A DNA stretch of 64,000 nucleotides from Planctomycetota bacterium (GCA_022711755.1 JAKLEA010000005.1:186001-250000); one strand, 5' to 3'. Positions 17,893 through 27,081 are shown, numbered from the stretch's first letter. Notes: generated by a model from the letters alone, not told the origin. A program made the numbers and translations.

Positions 17893-19755
17893 TCATTCCG
17901 GACAATGAACAGTCAGCACGGCAACCCCCTGTCCCGGTATCTCGACAGCCTCCTCCTTCGTCTGCCCGTTCGTGAAAGCGACGGCAACCTTGTATTTCCC
18001 CGCCTGGGGGGCGAAATGCGCCTCCGCGGGGGCCTGTCCCGGCATGGCCGAGCAGTTCCCGACCTCGCGCGCTCCGAGAACCTTCCCGTCCTCAGCCTTC
18101 AATATCACCCTTGCCCCGATCACGCCCCGCGTCCCCTTGAGCGCCACAAGCAGCGCGGGATGTTTCCCGCCGTCGTTCATCGCGTTCCGGAGCGCGGTGT
18201 TGGGACGGTTGGCGCTGACGGCGAAGACGTCCAGGTCGCCGTCGCGGTCGTAATCAACAACCGTAGCGGCGCGGAGGAATCCGGTTTTGGCTGGCAGTCC
18301 GGTCATGTCGCCAGCCGCGGTGAATTTGCCTCCGGGTTCGGCGAGGAAAAGCTCGTGATCCTGCGCGGTTCCTGCGCCCAGGGCGTAGAGATCAAGCAGG
18401 CCATCGTTATTGAAGTCTCCCCAGGCTGCGGCGTGGAAGACGAAACCCGGACGGCCCAGATCGCCGGACGACTCCGTCACGTCCGCGAACTTGAAATCCC
18501 CCTCGTTGCGGTAAAGCCGGGAGAATCCGCCGCGCTGAGATTTGCCGCCGCCCGGGATGAAAACGTCCATGTCGCCATCGTTGTCGTAGTCGCCCCATGC
18601 GGAGCAATATGCGACTCCCCGCTCATCCGGCAGCCCCGGGAAGCAGTCGGGGACTTCCTCGAACTTCTTTCCCTCGATGTTGCGCAACACGGCCCCGCGC
18701 CCGGCGTTCCAGACAAGGTCCGTGAAACCGTCCCCGTCAACGTCCACCGGCGTCACAACGTCCGGGAAGCCGATTTTCTGGAGCTTTCGCGCAGAGGGGA
18801 GCATTTCCGCCGTGGCGTCCGCCATGCCCGCCTTGCCGCGATTGATGAAGATCATCGGATTGCGGACCGAATCCATCACGAACATGTCCGCCGCGCCGTC
18901 GCGGTTGCAGTCCAGCGCGGCGACGTATGAGAGCGGGCCGCGCGGATTGGCCCCCTTGACCTCTTTGGCCTGCTTCATCTGGAATGCGTCCGGGCCGCCG
19001 TTCAGAAAGAAGAGCATCGTCCGTCCGGCGCACGCCAGGTCGTTGAATCCGTCGTTGTTGACGTCCAGCCACGCCACAGACCGGGCGAAGGAGCCGGGAA
19101 GCCCGGGGCACATGGCTTCTATGACGTCAACGGATTTGTCTCCGGCCCAGCGCATGATTATGGAGTGACGCCCCTCGCCAGCTCCGACCACTGCCAGCTC
19201 CGGCAGGCCATCGTTATCGCCGTCCCCCCACGCGCCCCAGAAAGGCTTGCCGTCCGTCAGGCTGAAACCCTCCCATGCCCCGCCCTTAACCGTGACGCGC
19301 TCGAAACCGAGGTCGGAACTTCCGCCCTTGAGGACGATTTCCTCCGAAGAGGCGCGCCCCCCGGCATCGCGGTTGAAGATGATGACCCTTGCGTCGCGCA
19401 GGGCGGATATCCCCTCGATTCTTGCTGAATGCTCCCGCGTCGGTTCCGGATTCGGCATCGAAGATGCCGCGCAACCGCCGGCAATTTCAACGGTGACAAG
19501 CCCCTCGGTCGGGACATCGGTCTCCCAGCCTGCGACTATGGAGGTCGGGGAATCGCGCCTGACGCTCAAGTTGGATACGCCAATGCGACCGCCGACTTGA
19601 GAAACACCGGTCGGTTCGCACCGACGCATTCCCGGTTGCGGTTTCATAGCGAGGACGTAACCCACTGCTGTCAATGCCGCCAGAAGCAACGCGACAAACA
19701 GCGGCAGCGAGTCGGCCCTGGGCGTATCAGTTTTTTCTGGATTTTGAGATTCCAT
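17893..19755 (-). CDS. Exported FG-GAP/VCBS beta-propeller with ASPIC/UnbV tail (CRTAC1-like)
   Basis: 620 residues. A membrane or signal segment lies at about residues 18-41 (SLPLFVALLLAALTAVGYVL), with no clear cleavage site, so the protein may stay anchored facing the periplasm. An Ig-like strand region at 55-150 is followed by seven calcium-binding repeats of DxDxDG type (DGDNDG, DVNNDG, DCNRDG, DVDGDG, DYDNDG, DFNNDG, DYDRDG), enough for one complete seven-bladed propeller. The C-terminal 100 residues (GVIGARVILKAEDG onward) resemble the ASPIC/UnbV domain. Such proteins are presumed to bind surface glycans or proteins and have no known enzymatic role. The gene lies 33 bases behind seryl-tRNA synthetase and may be read from the same transcript. 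Confidence 0.88.
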   Translation of the reverse strand: MESQNPEKTDTPRADSLPLFVALLLAALTAVGYVLAMKPQPGMRRCEPTGVSQVGGRIGVSNLSVRRDSPTSIVAGWETDVPTEGLVTVEIAGGCAASSMPNPEPTREHSARIEGISALRDARVIIFNRDAGGRASSEEIVLKGGSSDLGFERVTVKGGAWEGFSLTDGKPFWGAWGDGDNDGLPELAVVGAGEGRHSIIMRWAGDKSVDVIEAMCPGLPGSFARSVAWLDVNNDGFNDLACAGRTMLFFLNGGPDAFQMKQAKEVKGANPRGPLSYVAALDCNRDGAADMFVMDSVRNPMIFINRGKAGMADATAEMLPSARKLQKIGFPDVVTPVDVDGDGFTDLVWNAGRGAVLRNIEGKKFEEVPDCFPGLPDERGVAYCSAWGDYDNDGDMDVFIPGGGKSQRGGFSRLYRNEGDFKFADVTESSGDLGRPGFVFHAAAWGDFNNDGLLDLYALGAGTAQDHELFLAEPGGKFTAAGDMTGLPAKTGFLRAATVVDYDRDGDLDVFAVSANRPNTALRNAMNDGGKHPALLVALKGTRGVIGARVILKAEDGKVLGAREVGNCSAMPGQAPAEAHFAPQAGKYKVAVAFTNGQTKEEAVEIPGQGVAVLTVHCPE

Positions 19756-19788
19756 GAGCTTCGCCCGACCCGCCGCAATCCAAAACGG

Positions 19789-21066
19789 CTACGCCCCGCG
19801 TGGAACAATGCGCTCCCTGCCGCCCATATAGGGGCGCAGCGCTTCGGGAATGACGACACTGCCGTCCGCCTGCTGGTAATTCTCAAGCAGAGGAATCAGT
19901 ATGCGCGGACTGGCGATGACGGTGTTGTTGAGTGTGTGGCAGAACTGCGTCTTCCCGTCCTTGTCCCTGTAGCGCAGCTTCAGCCGCCGGGCCTGGAAGT
20001 CGTAGAACCGGCTGGCGCTGTGCGTCTCGCCATAACCGCCGCGGCTCGGCATCCAGCACTCGATGTCGAACTTTTGCACCTGCCCGCGCCCAAGATCGCC
20101 GGTGCAGACGTTGACAACGCGGTACGGCAGTCCGAGCGCCTGCACGACCTCCTCGGAGTTGCGCGTGATGAACTCGTGCATACGCCGCGATTCATCCTCG
20201 TCGTTGCGGCAGACGATCACCTGCTCCACCTTCTGGAACTGGTGAATGCGATAAAGTCCCCGCGTGTCCTTGCCCGCTGCCCCGGCTTCGCGCCGGAAGC
20301 ACGGCGAGAGCGCGACGTACATCTTCGGCAACTCGGCCTCCGTCAGAATCTCGTCGTAATGGTAGGCCGTCAGGGAAACCTCGGCGGTGCCGACGAGGAA
20401 TAGCTCGTCCTTCTCAACCGTGTAGGCCTGCTCCTCGCCGCCGGGGAAGTAGGCCGTGCCGGTCATGGCGTGTTCCCGCGCCAGCACCGGCACGATCATG
20501 GGGACAAAGCCCTTCTTCGTCATGTGATTCAGGGTGAACTGAAGGACTGCCCATTCCAGCATCGCCCCGTCGCCCTTAAGATAGTAAAAGCGGGAGCCGG
20601 AGAGCTTTGCGCCGCGAGGGATGTCAATGATGTCCAGCGCCGCGCCGAGATCAACGTGATCCTTCGGGGCGAAATCGAATTTCGGGACCTCGCCCCATTT
20701 GCGGACCTCCACATTCTCCGTATCGTCCTTGCCATCCGGCACTTCCGGGGCGGGCGGCATCGGCATGGTCAGCAGCAGGCGGTCGAATTCCTCCTGAACG
20801 CCACGCATTTCGGCTTCAAGGTCTTTGATCTGGCCTGAGACTTCCTTCATCTGCGCGATCAATTTGCCCTTTTCCTCTGCCGCCGCCTTCTTGATCTGAT
20901 CGTTGGTCCTGTTGCGGAGTTCCTGGAGTTCCTGCGTTCTGGTTATCAGTTCTACCCGCCTCGAATCCACGGCCAGCAGGCGGTCAACGTCGGCGTCAAT
21001 GCGCTTGCGCTGCGCAGCCTGTTTGATGAGGTCGGGGTTTTGGCGGATGAATTTGATGTCGAGCAT
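19789..21066 (-). CDS. serS: Seryl-tRNA synthetase
   Basis: 425 residues, the usual bacterial length. It charges tRNA-Ser in the cytoplasm. Residues 1-115 form the tRNA-binding coiled-coil arm (MLDIKFIRQNPDLI, then Lys/Glu-rich helices). Class II motif 2 is LSPCFRREAGAAGKDTRG near residue 255 and motif 3 is near residue 375 (NNTVIASPRILIPLLEN); DIECWMP near residue 342 and the GETHSASRF segment contact serine and ATP. The ATG start gives the standard MLDIK N-terminus. The 332 bases upstream hold the REP-like hairpin pair and no gene. Confidence 0.97.
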   Translation of the reverse strand: MLDIKFIRQNPDLIKQAAQRKRIDADVDRLLAVDSRRVELITRTQELQELRNRTNDQIKKAAAEEKGKLIAQMKEVSGQIKDLEAEMRGVQEEFDRLLLTMPMPPAPEVPDGKDDTENVEVRKWGEVPKFDFAPKDHVDLGAALDIIDIPRGAKLSGSRFYYLKGDGAMLEWAVLQFTLNHMTKKGFVPMIVPVLAREHAMTGTAYFPGGEEQAYTVEKDELFLVGTAEVSLTAYHYDEILTEAELPKMYVALSPCFRREAGAAGKDTRGLYRIHQFQKVEQVIVCRNDEDESRRMHEFITRNSEEVVQALGLPYRVVNVCTGDLGRGQVQKFDIECWMPSRGGYGETHSASRFYDFQARRLKLRYRDKDGKTQFCHTLNNTVIASPRILIPLLENYQQADGSVVIPEALRPYMGGRERIVPRGA

Positions 21067-21167
21067 TATCGAATGCCTTTCGTTACTTTTACCGCGGCCG
21101 CGGGGAGGCTATTCACTTCAAGCGAACGGCGTTCCACTATCCTTTGAAAATGCAAACAAGTCGTTCC

Positions 21168-21319
21168 CCTTCTCCCACGGGGAGAAGGTGGCGCGCCGTG
21201 ACCGGCGCGGCGGATGAGGGGGGAGAATCCTGCGGCACATTCGCCCCGTCGCCCCCCCCCCTCACCCACCGCTTGCCCGAAGCGGGCGTCGCGGTCCCCC
21301 CTCTCCCGGAGGGAGAGGG
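21168..21319. repeat. Pair of REP-like hairpins in inverted order
   Basis: CCTTCTCCC-ACG-GGGAGAAGG (21168-21188), followed by a GC-rich stretch running to GGATGAGGGGGG, faces CCCTCTCCC-GGA-GGGAGAGGG (21299-21319), preceded by the matching CCCCTCACCCACCGC in reverse. Two hairpins with tails pointing inwards have the shape of a bacterial interspersed mosaic element. A related pair lies at 37465-37560 upstream of a REP-associated transposase homologue. The rest of the 21067-21398 gap holds no gene. Confidence 0.65.
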
Positions 21320-21398
21320 TTAACTTTACAGCAAAGGGGGAACTTAGCAACTGCGCAGGAAATCCTGAATACGCATGATTCATGAATCTTCCCCAAAC

Positions 21399-22448
21399 CT
21401 ACGCCCACGGCTGGACGACGACCTTCAGGTTTTCGCCCGTCTGGGCGGCCTCGTATGCGGCGACCATCCTGTCCAGCGGGAAACGCGCCGTGACGATGCC
21501 CGCCGCGTTGATCGCCCCTGCTGCGATGGTCTGGAGGGCCTGGACGTACTGGCGTGGGCACGAAGCGAACGCGCCGTAGACCGAAATCTCACGGTAGTGC
21601 AGGGCATTGGCGTCAATATCCAGCGTCGGCTTGTCCTTCGGCAGCCCCGCGAAGAAGCTCACGCGCCCGCGCTTGGCCGTCATCAGCACGGCCTGCTGCA
21701 TCGCGGCGTGAACCCCGCAGGCGACGATCACGACCTCCGCGCCAAGCCCGTCCGTCTCCGCCATGATCCGCTTGACGGGGTCTTCCTTCATGTTGTTGAA
21801 AATGAGGTCCGCGCGAAGCCCCTGCTTCTTTGCAAGATCGAGGCGGCTGTCGGAAACGTCCATCAGGACGACCTTGCCGGCCCCGCGAGCCTTGGCAAGC
21901 TCGACATGCATGCTGCCGATCGGCCCCGCGCCGATGACGACAACCGTCTCTCCCAACTGCACGTCAAGGTACTCCTGCCCGTTGATGACACAGGAGAACG
22001 GCTCAACGATGGACATCAGGTCCGGGTCCATGCCGTCCGGGGCGATGATGATGTTGCCCTGGGCGACGGCCCGCTCGTTGATGAGGCAGTATTGCGCGAA
22101 GCCGCCGGGGAAGTGGTAGCCGATAGCCTTGAACGTCGCGCAGATGTTCGGCCTGGCCTCCCGGCAGTACTTGCACACGCCGCAGCCGACGGGCGTGACG
22201 ACGATGCAGCGCTGGCCGACCTTGTATCCGGAGACCTCCGAGCCGACCTCGGCAATCTCGCCCGCTATTTCATGGCCCGTTATCGCGGGCGGGGTGACGG
22301 TCGCGTGGCCGTAGTGGTAGATTCTGACATCAGTTCCGCACACGGCGCAACCGAGCACCTTGAGCAGGATTTCGCGCGGGCCGCATTTCGGGGTGGGGAC
22401 TTCCTTGACGACTACGTTCCTGATTCCCTCGTAGACTGCCGCTTTCAT
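21399..22448 (-). CDS. Zinc-dependent medium-chain alcohol dehydrogenase
   Basis: 349 residues. GroES-like domain: catalytic zinc Cys in GCAVCGTD near residue 37, GHEIAGEI near 60 and Glu in IVEPFSC near 150. Four structural-zinc cysteines lie in the stretch CGVCKYCREARPNIC (residues 89-103). A Rossmann domain with VVVIGAGPIG near residue 172 and an acidic end of the second strand (LMDVSDSR) points to NAD. The closest recognisable type is the sorbitol/threonine dehydrogenase branch, so it probably oxidises a polyol or sugar alcohol. Neighbouring sugar enzymes (Gfo/Idh/MocA, phosphofructokinase, GH38) are compatible. The substrate is unproven. Confidence 0.9.
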   Translation of the reverse strand: MKAAVYEGIRNVVVKEVPTPKCGPREILLKVLGCAVCGTDVRIYHYGHATVTPPAITGHEIAGEIAEVGSEVSGYKVGQRCIVVTPVGCGVCKYCREARPNICATFKAIGYHFPGGFAQYCLINERAVAQGNIIIAPDGMDPDLMSIVEPFSCVINGQEYLDVQLGETVVVIGAGPIGSMHVELAKARGAGKVVLMDVSDSRLDLAKKQGLRADLIFNNMKEDPVKRIMAETDGLGAEVVIVACGVHAAMQQAVLMTAKRGRVSFFAGLPKDKPTLDIDANALHYREISVYGAFASCPRQYVQALQTIAAGAINAAGIVTARFPLDRMVAAYEAAQTGENLKVVVQPWA

Positions 22449-22511
22449 CTTTCACCTTGCCTGAAAATTTTGATTGACTTCGATCACCTGAAAAACAATG
22501 CGCCTGCCGCA

Positions 22512-22611
22512 GGGGCGCAGCATGCTGCGCCCCTACCTCCTGACAAAACAACAACGATGAAACACGAAACATGCCACTCGCTGTAGGGGCGGGTTTGAAA
22601 CCCGCCCCTAC
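22512..22611. repeat. Two perfect palindromes upstream of the DNA methyltransferase gene
   Basis: 22512-22533 is a 22-bp self-complementary sequence with half GGGGCGCAGCA. 22583-22611 has 14-bp arms, GTAGGGGCGGGTTT and its reverse complement, around a single G. Both are flanked by CCTAC or GTAGG, which marks them as one dispersed repeat type. No gene lies between 22449 and 22683. Confidence 0.75.
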
Positions 22612-22683
22612 GCCCCGGCCTTCTTGCGATTGCTCATTGGATATGATAGCGTTGTCCGGCGGCTTTGCAAGTCGCGTGAAAAC

Positions 22684-23568
22684 ATGGACTCCTGCCTCGA
22701 AAAGATAATTACAAGGGGAGACAAGACGATCCGGTTCCGGTTCTGGAATCAGGATTGCGTGGAAGGCATGGCCAGTCGGCTCGATGCCGGATGCGCTGAT
22801 GTTGTCGTCACTTCTCCCCCGTACAATATCGGCGTAAAATACCGGAGTTACGACGATACGGCGTCGCGCCGGGAATATCTGGAATGGACGCGGAAGTGGC
22901 TGGAAGAGGTGAAGCGCATACTTGCAGCGGAGGGGTCGTTCTTCTTGAACGTCGGCGGAATGCCCAGCGATCCGTGGGTACCGTTCGAGGTGCTCTCAGT
23001 AGCGCGGGAGTTTTTTGCGCTCCAAAACGTCATACACTGGGCGAAGTCAATTGCGATTGATCGCGACGACATGGGCAACTACCCGGGACGCTCCGGCGAT
23101 CTGGTCGTCGGCCACTATAAGCCTGTGCAGAGCTTGCGCTACCTGAATGACTGCCACGAGTACATTTTCCACCTCACGTCGAATGGGGATACCCCGCTTG
23201 ACCGGACGGCAATCGGAGTGCCGTATCAGGACAAGTCGAATGTAAAAAGGTGGAAGGCGGCGGGCAAGGACAGGCATTGCCGGGGGAATGTCTGGTTCAT
23301 ACCATATGAGACGATTCAATCGCGTAATAAGGAACGCCCACATCCCGCGACCTTTCCGGTGCGTCTGCCCTCGATGTGCGTGCTTCTGCATGGGCTGGAG
23401 CGGACGCGGCTGGTGGTTGACCCCTTCCTGGGCCTGGGAAGCACGGCGGTCGCTTGCGCGAAACTGGACATTCCGTTTGTTGGCTTTGAGATTGACGAGG
23501 AATACATCAGCCTGGCATTTGAGAGATTGAAGGAATCTACGGGCGATTCGCCGCTTTTCAACATGTAA
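22684..23568 (+). CDS. Orphan beta-class DNA methyltransferase (N4-cytosine or N6-adenine)
   Basis: 294 residues from the ATG at 22684; a TTG 60 bases earlier is possible, but a TATGAT-like -10 at 22642-22647 makes the later start likelier. Catalytic motif IV, TSPPYNIG, is at residues 43-50 and the S-adenosylmethionine motif DPFLGLGST lies near residue 245. Catalytic motif before cofactor motif defines the beta class. Members methylate the exocyclic amino group of adenine or cytosine in duplex DNA; the sequence does not settle which. No restriction endonuclease or specificity subunit is adjacent, so it could be a regulatory or orphan methylase or a remnant. The following TPR gene starts 5 bases after its stop. 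Confidence 0.9.
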   Translation: MDSCLEKIITRGDKTIRFRFWNQDCVEGMASRLDAGCADVVVTSPPYNIGVKYRSYDDTASRREYLEWTRKWLEEVKRILAAEGSFFLNVGGMPSDPWVPFEVLSVAREFFALQNVIHWAKSIAIDRDDMGNYPGRSGDLVVGHYKPVQSLRYLNDCHEYIFHLTSNGDTPLDRTAIGVPYQDKSNVKRWKAAGKDRHCRGNVWFIPYETIQSRNKERPHPATFPVRLPSMCVLLHGLERTRLVVDPFLGLGSTAVACAKLDIPFVGFEIDEEYISLAFERLKESTGDSPLFNM

Positions 23569-23573
23569 ACGCA

Positions 23574-26006
23574 ATGGAAGACGAGCGGAACAAAACCAAA
23601 GCTGGGAACGGCGCGAACGCGGAAACAGCGGTGAATGACCGTTTGCAGGCGACGCCGCCAGCGGGAAGCGAAGAGAAACCATCGCGTGGGTGCGGAGCAC
23701 CCACCCTACATGCCGCATTGCTGGCCATCGTCGTCTTCGCCTTCTTCGCCCGCACTATCGGCTTTGAATTCGTCAATCGCGAATTTGCTTTCCTGCGATC
23801 TAACCCCATCCTCAAAGACGTCCACCGCATTTTTGAATATGCGCAGGATGGAGTTCCGGCGCCTGTTCTCGGCCTCGCACAAGCGGGGCAATACCGTCTT
23901 TTCGAGATGGTTCCGAACGGGTATCACGCCATAAATGTCCTGTTTCACGCGCTCAATGCCGGGCTGATTTATGTCATATGCCGCAAGATAGGTTTCAAGT
24001 CCCTGCCGTCTGCTGCGGGGGTTCTACTCTGGGCGCTGCATCCGCTGCGGGTCGAGTCCGTCGCGTGGGTCATGGGACTGCCGGACATTCTGGGATTGTT
24101 CTTCTGCCTCGTGTGCGGCCTGTTGTATTTCAGGCTCAGGGAGCATTTGCGGACATTCTGCGGGGCGTCAATCGAACCGGCTTTCTCCATGCCGAGTTAC
24201 TGGTTCTGCGCAGTCGCATTCCTGTTTGCGGCGGGGGCCTGTCCGACCATTTGCGCCTGGCCGTTGCTGCTTGTGCTGGTTGACGCCTTTCTGGACACGT
24301 TCCCCCTTGATGTAAGACATGACGAGGTCGCGCCGACGGCCTTTATCGAGCGTTTGCGGATCGTCATGCAGGTTGTCATCAGGAAACTCATGCTCGCCGC
24401 GCCGATGCTGCTGATCATTGCATTTGCTGTTATTGACTTGGTAATGCCATCCTTGGATGTGTATTGGACTGAACACAAAGACTTCCCTGTCAACCCATTG
24501 GTCACTTGCTTCAGCCTCTGCTTCCATGCTGGAAAGATAGTTTTCCCGGCAAACCTTTGCGCGGAGTACGTGCTGCCTGAACCCGTGTCGCTGCGGACGG
24601 GCGCATATTCGCTTGCCGTTGCTGGTTGCCTTGCGTTTGTTGGCCTGGCAATTTTCACTTTCAAGCGCGCGCCGTGGGTATGCTGTGCCCTGCTTTGCTT
24701 TCCACTCGGGATATTGCCGAGAGTTATCCAGACCATCCCCGACTCGCGCTCCCTGGCCGACAGTTACACATACCTTCCAGGCATTGCAGTCAGCATCCTG
24801 ATCGGACAGGCGTTGGTTACGCTCGGCGCTTATCTCAAAGAAAAAGCAGTAATCCTGAAAAGGCCGGAACTGATCTACGCGATTGTTATTGGCGTCTACG
24901 GCATTGCCGCGTGGCAGCAGATGCCTGTCTGGCGGGATTCCCTGACTTTCTGGGCCGATGCCGCGCAGCGCAATCCCAACTCGCCGCAAGCGCTCGGCAA
25001 CCACGGGCTTGCGCTCCTGATGGTAGGAAGTCGCGAGGAGGGCGTCGAGCAATTGCAGAAAGCGCGCGACCTGGCTCCGGGATGCCGGGAATACGCCCTC
25101 AACCTTGCACTGGGCTTGTCGGACTTGATATCCGATAGAAAAGCGTTTGAGACGTTGCAGGCGTTCTCAACCGTATCCGCGCCTGACAAGGATGAGCGTG
25201 AGCGCATGATGGACGTAGCCGAACTTTGCCTGCAAGTGGGCATGAACCGGCGGGCAGCAATAATCTATGACGAACTCAGTGGAAAAGTGGCTGATGATCC
25301 TGTGTTTCATGCATTAACAACGATCAATGCTGCCGAAGCATATCGTCGCGCCGGTAAGTTTGAGATATCTCTCAAGTTGCTCGGAAAAGTTCCAGAGGTT
25401 GTTTCACTCAATGTCAGAGGCCGTGTTTATCTTGACCTTGGAAGACTGGATGAGGCTGAAGCCGACTTCGGCAAGTGGGATGACACTGACGCCAACAAGT
25501 TGCTATACCATGACAATACAGAATTGGCCGTAGCTCTGAGCAGGCTGGCATCAGCAAGGGGGGATATAGTAAAAGGAATAAACATCTGCCGTGATGTGTT
25601 GACGAAGTCGAAGTATCAAGCTGATCCCATCCTGAAAGCAGCAATGGCAGCTCTGCTGCTGGAAAGCGCGCAGAGCTGCCAGATTCGGCACACTCGTTTC
25701 GAGCAGCTTGAGGAAGCGGAAAACACAATCAGGCAGGCCCTTGAATCCGACCCCGACAACTGGGAATGGAATCTCATATTCGCCCGTGTTCTCTTCGAGA
25801 GGGCCAGGACTAAGAAGGCCTACTACGTTCTCTGGAACCAAAGGGGAAATCTGCTCGCCCAGCCCGAACTGAGCTATCACTTTGCGCGAATATGTTCTGC
25901 CATGGGCAAGACCAAACTTGAACGCACATATCTGTTACATGCTCTAGCACACGCGCCACGCGGAGCTTATTGGCTTGAGGCTGCGGCAAAAAGATATGCG
26001 AAATAA
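23574..26006 (+). CDS. Membrane TPR protein with TMTC-like glycosyltransferase-type N-terminus
   Basis: 810 residues, ATG 5 bases behind the methyltransferase stop with no SD, so translation is likely coupled. A charged N-tail (1-42) is followed by roughly ten membrane segments up to about residue 450. Hallmarks of the TMTC/GT-C type are GYHAINVLFHALNAGLIY near residue 120 and LLWALHPLRVESVAWVMG near 150. From about residue 455 come tetratricopeptide-like helices (NPNSPQALGNHGLALLMVG onward) to the C-terminus. Related proteins transfer mannose to proteins, but the acidic catalytic motif is not certain here. The coding sequence contains a palindrome at 23686-23704, translated RGCGAPTL, which looks like an inserted dispersed repeat. 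The second half uses more A/T-ending codons than the neighbours. Confidence 0.75.
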   Translation: MEDERNKTKAGNGANAETAVNDRLQATPPAGSEEKPSRGCGAPTLHAALLAIVVFAFFARTIGFEFVNREFAFLRSNPILKDVHRIFEYAQDGVPAPVLGLAQAGQYRLFEMVPNGYHAINVLFHALNAGLIYVICRKIGFKSLPSAAGVLLWALHPLRVESVAWVMGLPDILGLFFCLVCGLLYFRLREHLRTFCGASIEPAFSMPSYWFCAVAFLFAAGACPTICAWPLLLVLVDAFLDTFPLDVRHDEVAPTAFIERLRIVMQVVIRKLMLAAPMLLIIAFAVIDLVMPSLDVYWTEHKDFPVNPLVTCFSLCFHAGKIVFPANLCAEYVLPEPVSLRTGAYSLAVAGCLAFVGLAIFTFKRAPWVCCALLCFPLGILPRVIQTIPDSRSLADSYTYLPGIAVSILIGQALVTLGAYLKEKAVILKRPELIYAIVIGVYGIAAWQQMPVWRDSLTFWADAAQRNPNSPQALGNHGLALLMVGSREEGVEQLQKARDLAPGCREYALNLALGLSDLISDRKAFETLQAFSTVSAPDKDERERMMDVAELCLQVGMNRRAAIIYDELSGKVADDPVFHALTTINAAEAYRRAGKFEISLKLLGKVPEVVSLNVRGRVYLDLGRLDEAEADFGKWDDTDANKLLYHDNTELAVALSRLASARGDIVKGINICRDVLTKSKYQADPILKAAMAALLLESAQSCQIRHTRFEQLEEAENTIRQALESDPDNWEWNLIFARVLFERARTKKAYYVLWNQRGNLLAQPELSYHFARICSAMGKTKLERTYLLHALAHAPRGAYWLEAAAKRYAK
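23686..23704. repeat. Palindromic repeat inside a coding sequence
   Basis: GTGGGTGC-GGA-GCACCCAC, an 8-bp perfect stem, is followed by CCTAC, the flank shared with the palindromes at 22512-22611. It is in frame and falls in the cytoplasmic N-tail before the first membrane segment. Confidence 0.7.
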
Positions 26007-26142
26007 CTCCTGACATATACTAATGACGACCTTCCATCGCATTGCGCTCGGATGGAGGACCCAGGAACCGGCAGGTCACAATGGTTATCTGCCTGAAAGC
26101 GTCCTATGCCATACCGTAATGGCAACATTCATCCGATGAGAA

Positions 26143-27081
26143 TCAGTGAATGACCTCGTCCTTCAACGCATCCCCCGGCGCGTCAAGGACGACCACGCTT
26201 GAGATGGTCTTCATCGTCGCGTGATCCTGGAATGTCCACACGACCTTCTTGTCCGGAGTGACCTCGATGATGTGCGGGGCCTTGCCGAACTCGCCGTGCC
26301 CCACCCAGTTGGACATGACCGTGTTCCCGTTCGGCAGCCTCTGGAATCCGGTCATGAATTTCAAAGAAATCCCGGGCAGTTCATCGTGTGCGATCTTCCA
26401 GACGATCTTCCCCTCCGGGTTAACTTCAAAAACCGTCGCCTGTTTCTTCATGTCCCCGCACGCGATGAGCGTGTTGCCATTCTTGAGCCGCGCAACGCTG
26501 TGCGGGCCGCCGGGCGCGGCAGTCTCCCAGACGGCTTTTCCGCCGGCGTCGTATTCCCGCACCTTCTCCTCGCCGTAGTGCGCGACCAGATAATGCCCGT
26601 TCGGGAGCTTCCGCGCGTTGCGCATGTAGACGTGCCCGCCGTCCGTACCCTCCGGCAGCAGGCGGATTTCCTTGACGATCTTTCCTGCCGGGCTGACCTC
26701 CAGCAATCGCCCGCCGTTGCATTCGCCGATGAAGGTGTTGCCGTCGGCAAGGCGCTGACATGCGTAGATTTCGCTCTTCGATTCGTATGAGAACACGACC
26801 TTCTTGTCGCGCGTGACCTCCGCAACGCCGTGCCCGGTGTTGAAGAGCAGGTTCCCGTTCGGCAGCGCCCAGAGGTCGTTGCAGTTCGCGGCGGGATACT
26901 CCCACTCGACCTTCCCGTCGGGCGCGACGATGAACACCTTGCCGCCGGAGTAATCCGTCGCCGCGAAGCGATGCCCCTTGCCGGTCTGGATATCGCTGGT
27001 TTCTGCGGTGCAGACTGCCGCGTGGAATGCTGAGATCAATGCAATCGCAATTACAACGCAGATTGGTTTCTGATTTTTCAT
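26143..27081 (-). CDS. Exported beta-propeller protein of arylsulfotransferase/NHL type
   Basis: 312 residues from the ATG at 27081, with GGAG 7 bases upstream; this start gives a clean signal peptide (MKNQK, hydrophobic core CVVIAIALISAFHAA, cleavage near CTA). The mature protein consists of repeated blades of the form G-LPNGNLLFN, RLADGNTFIGE, KLPNGHYLVAH, RLKNGNTLIAC and RLPNGNTVMSN, each with a DGKVEWE- or EGKIVWK-like strand, giving at least five or six blades. This pattern is seen in arylsulfotransferase-like and PQQ-like propeller proteins. No catalytic His/Arg set for sulfotransfer is recognisable, so it is more likely a binding or structural propeller. It probably acts in the periplasm. 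It follows the efflux operon but lies 216 bases downstream of its last gene in a different position. Confidence 0.78.
   Translation of the reverse strand: MKNQKPICVVIAIALISAFHAAVCTAETSDIQTGKGHRFAATDYSGGKVFIVAPDGKVEWEYPAANCNDLWALPNGNLLFNTGHGVAEVTRDKKVVFSYESKSEIYACQRLADGNTFIGECNGGRLLEVSPAGKIVKEIRLLPEGTDGGHVYMRNARKLPNGHYLVAHYGEEKVREYDAGGKAVWETAAPGGPHSVARLKNGNTLIACGDMKKQATVFEVNPEGKIVWKIAHDELPGISLKFMTGFQRLPNGNTVMSNWVGHGEFGKAPHIIEVTPDKKVVWTFQDHATMKTISSVVVLDAPGDALKDEVIH

Noticed and set aside
17797..20403. Plus-strand frames of 377 and 324 residues opposite the FG-GAP and serS genes
   Set aside because: Seven FG-GAP repeats and seryl-tRNA synthetase motifs on the minus strand account for the region.
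21375..22586. 403-residue plus-strand frame opposite the alcohol dehydrogenase
   Set aside because: It covers the whole dehydrogenase, whose zinc and Rossmann motifs are clear on the minus strand; the plus translation has no family features.
22512..22611. CRISPR-like repeat array
   Set aside because: Only two palindromes of different core sequence, no equal spacers and no cas genes in the window.
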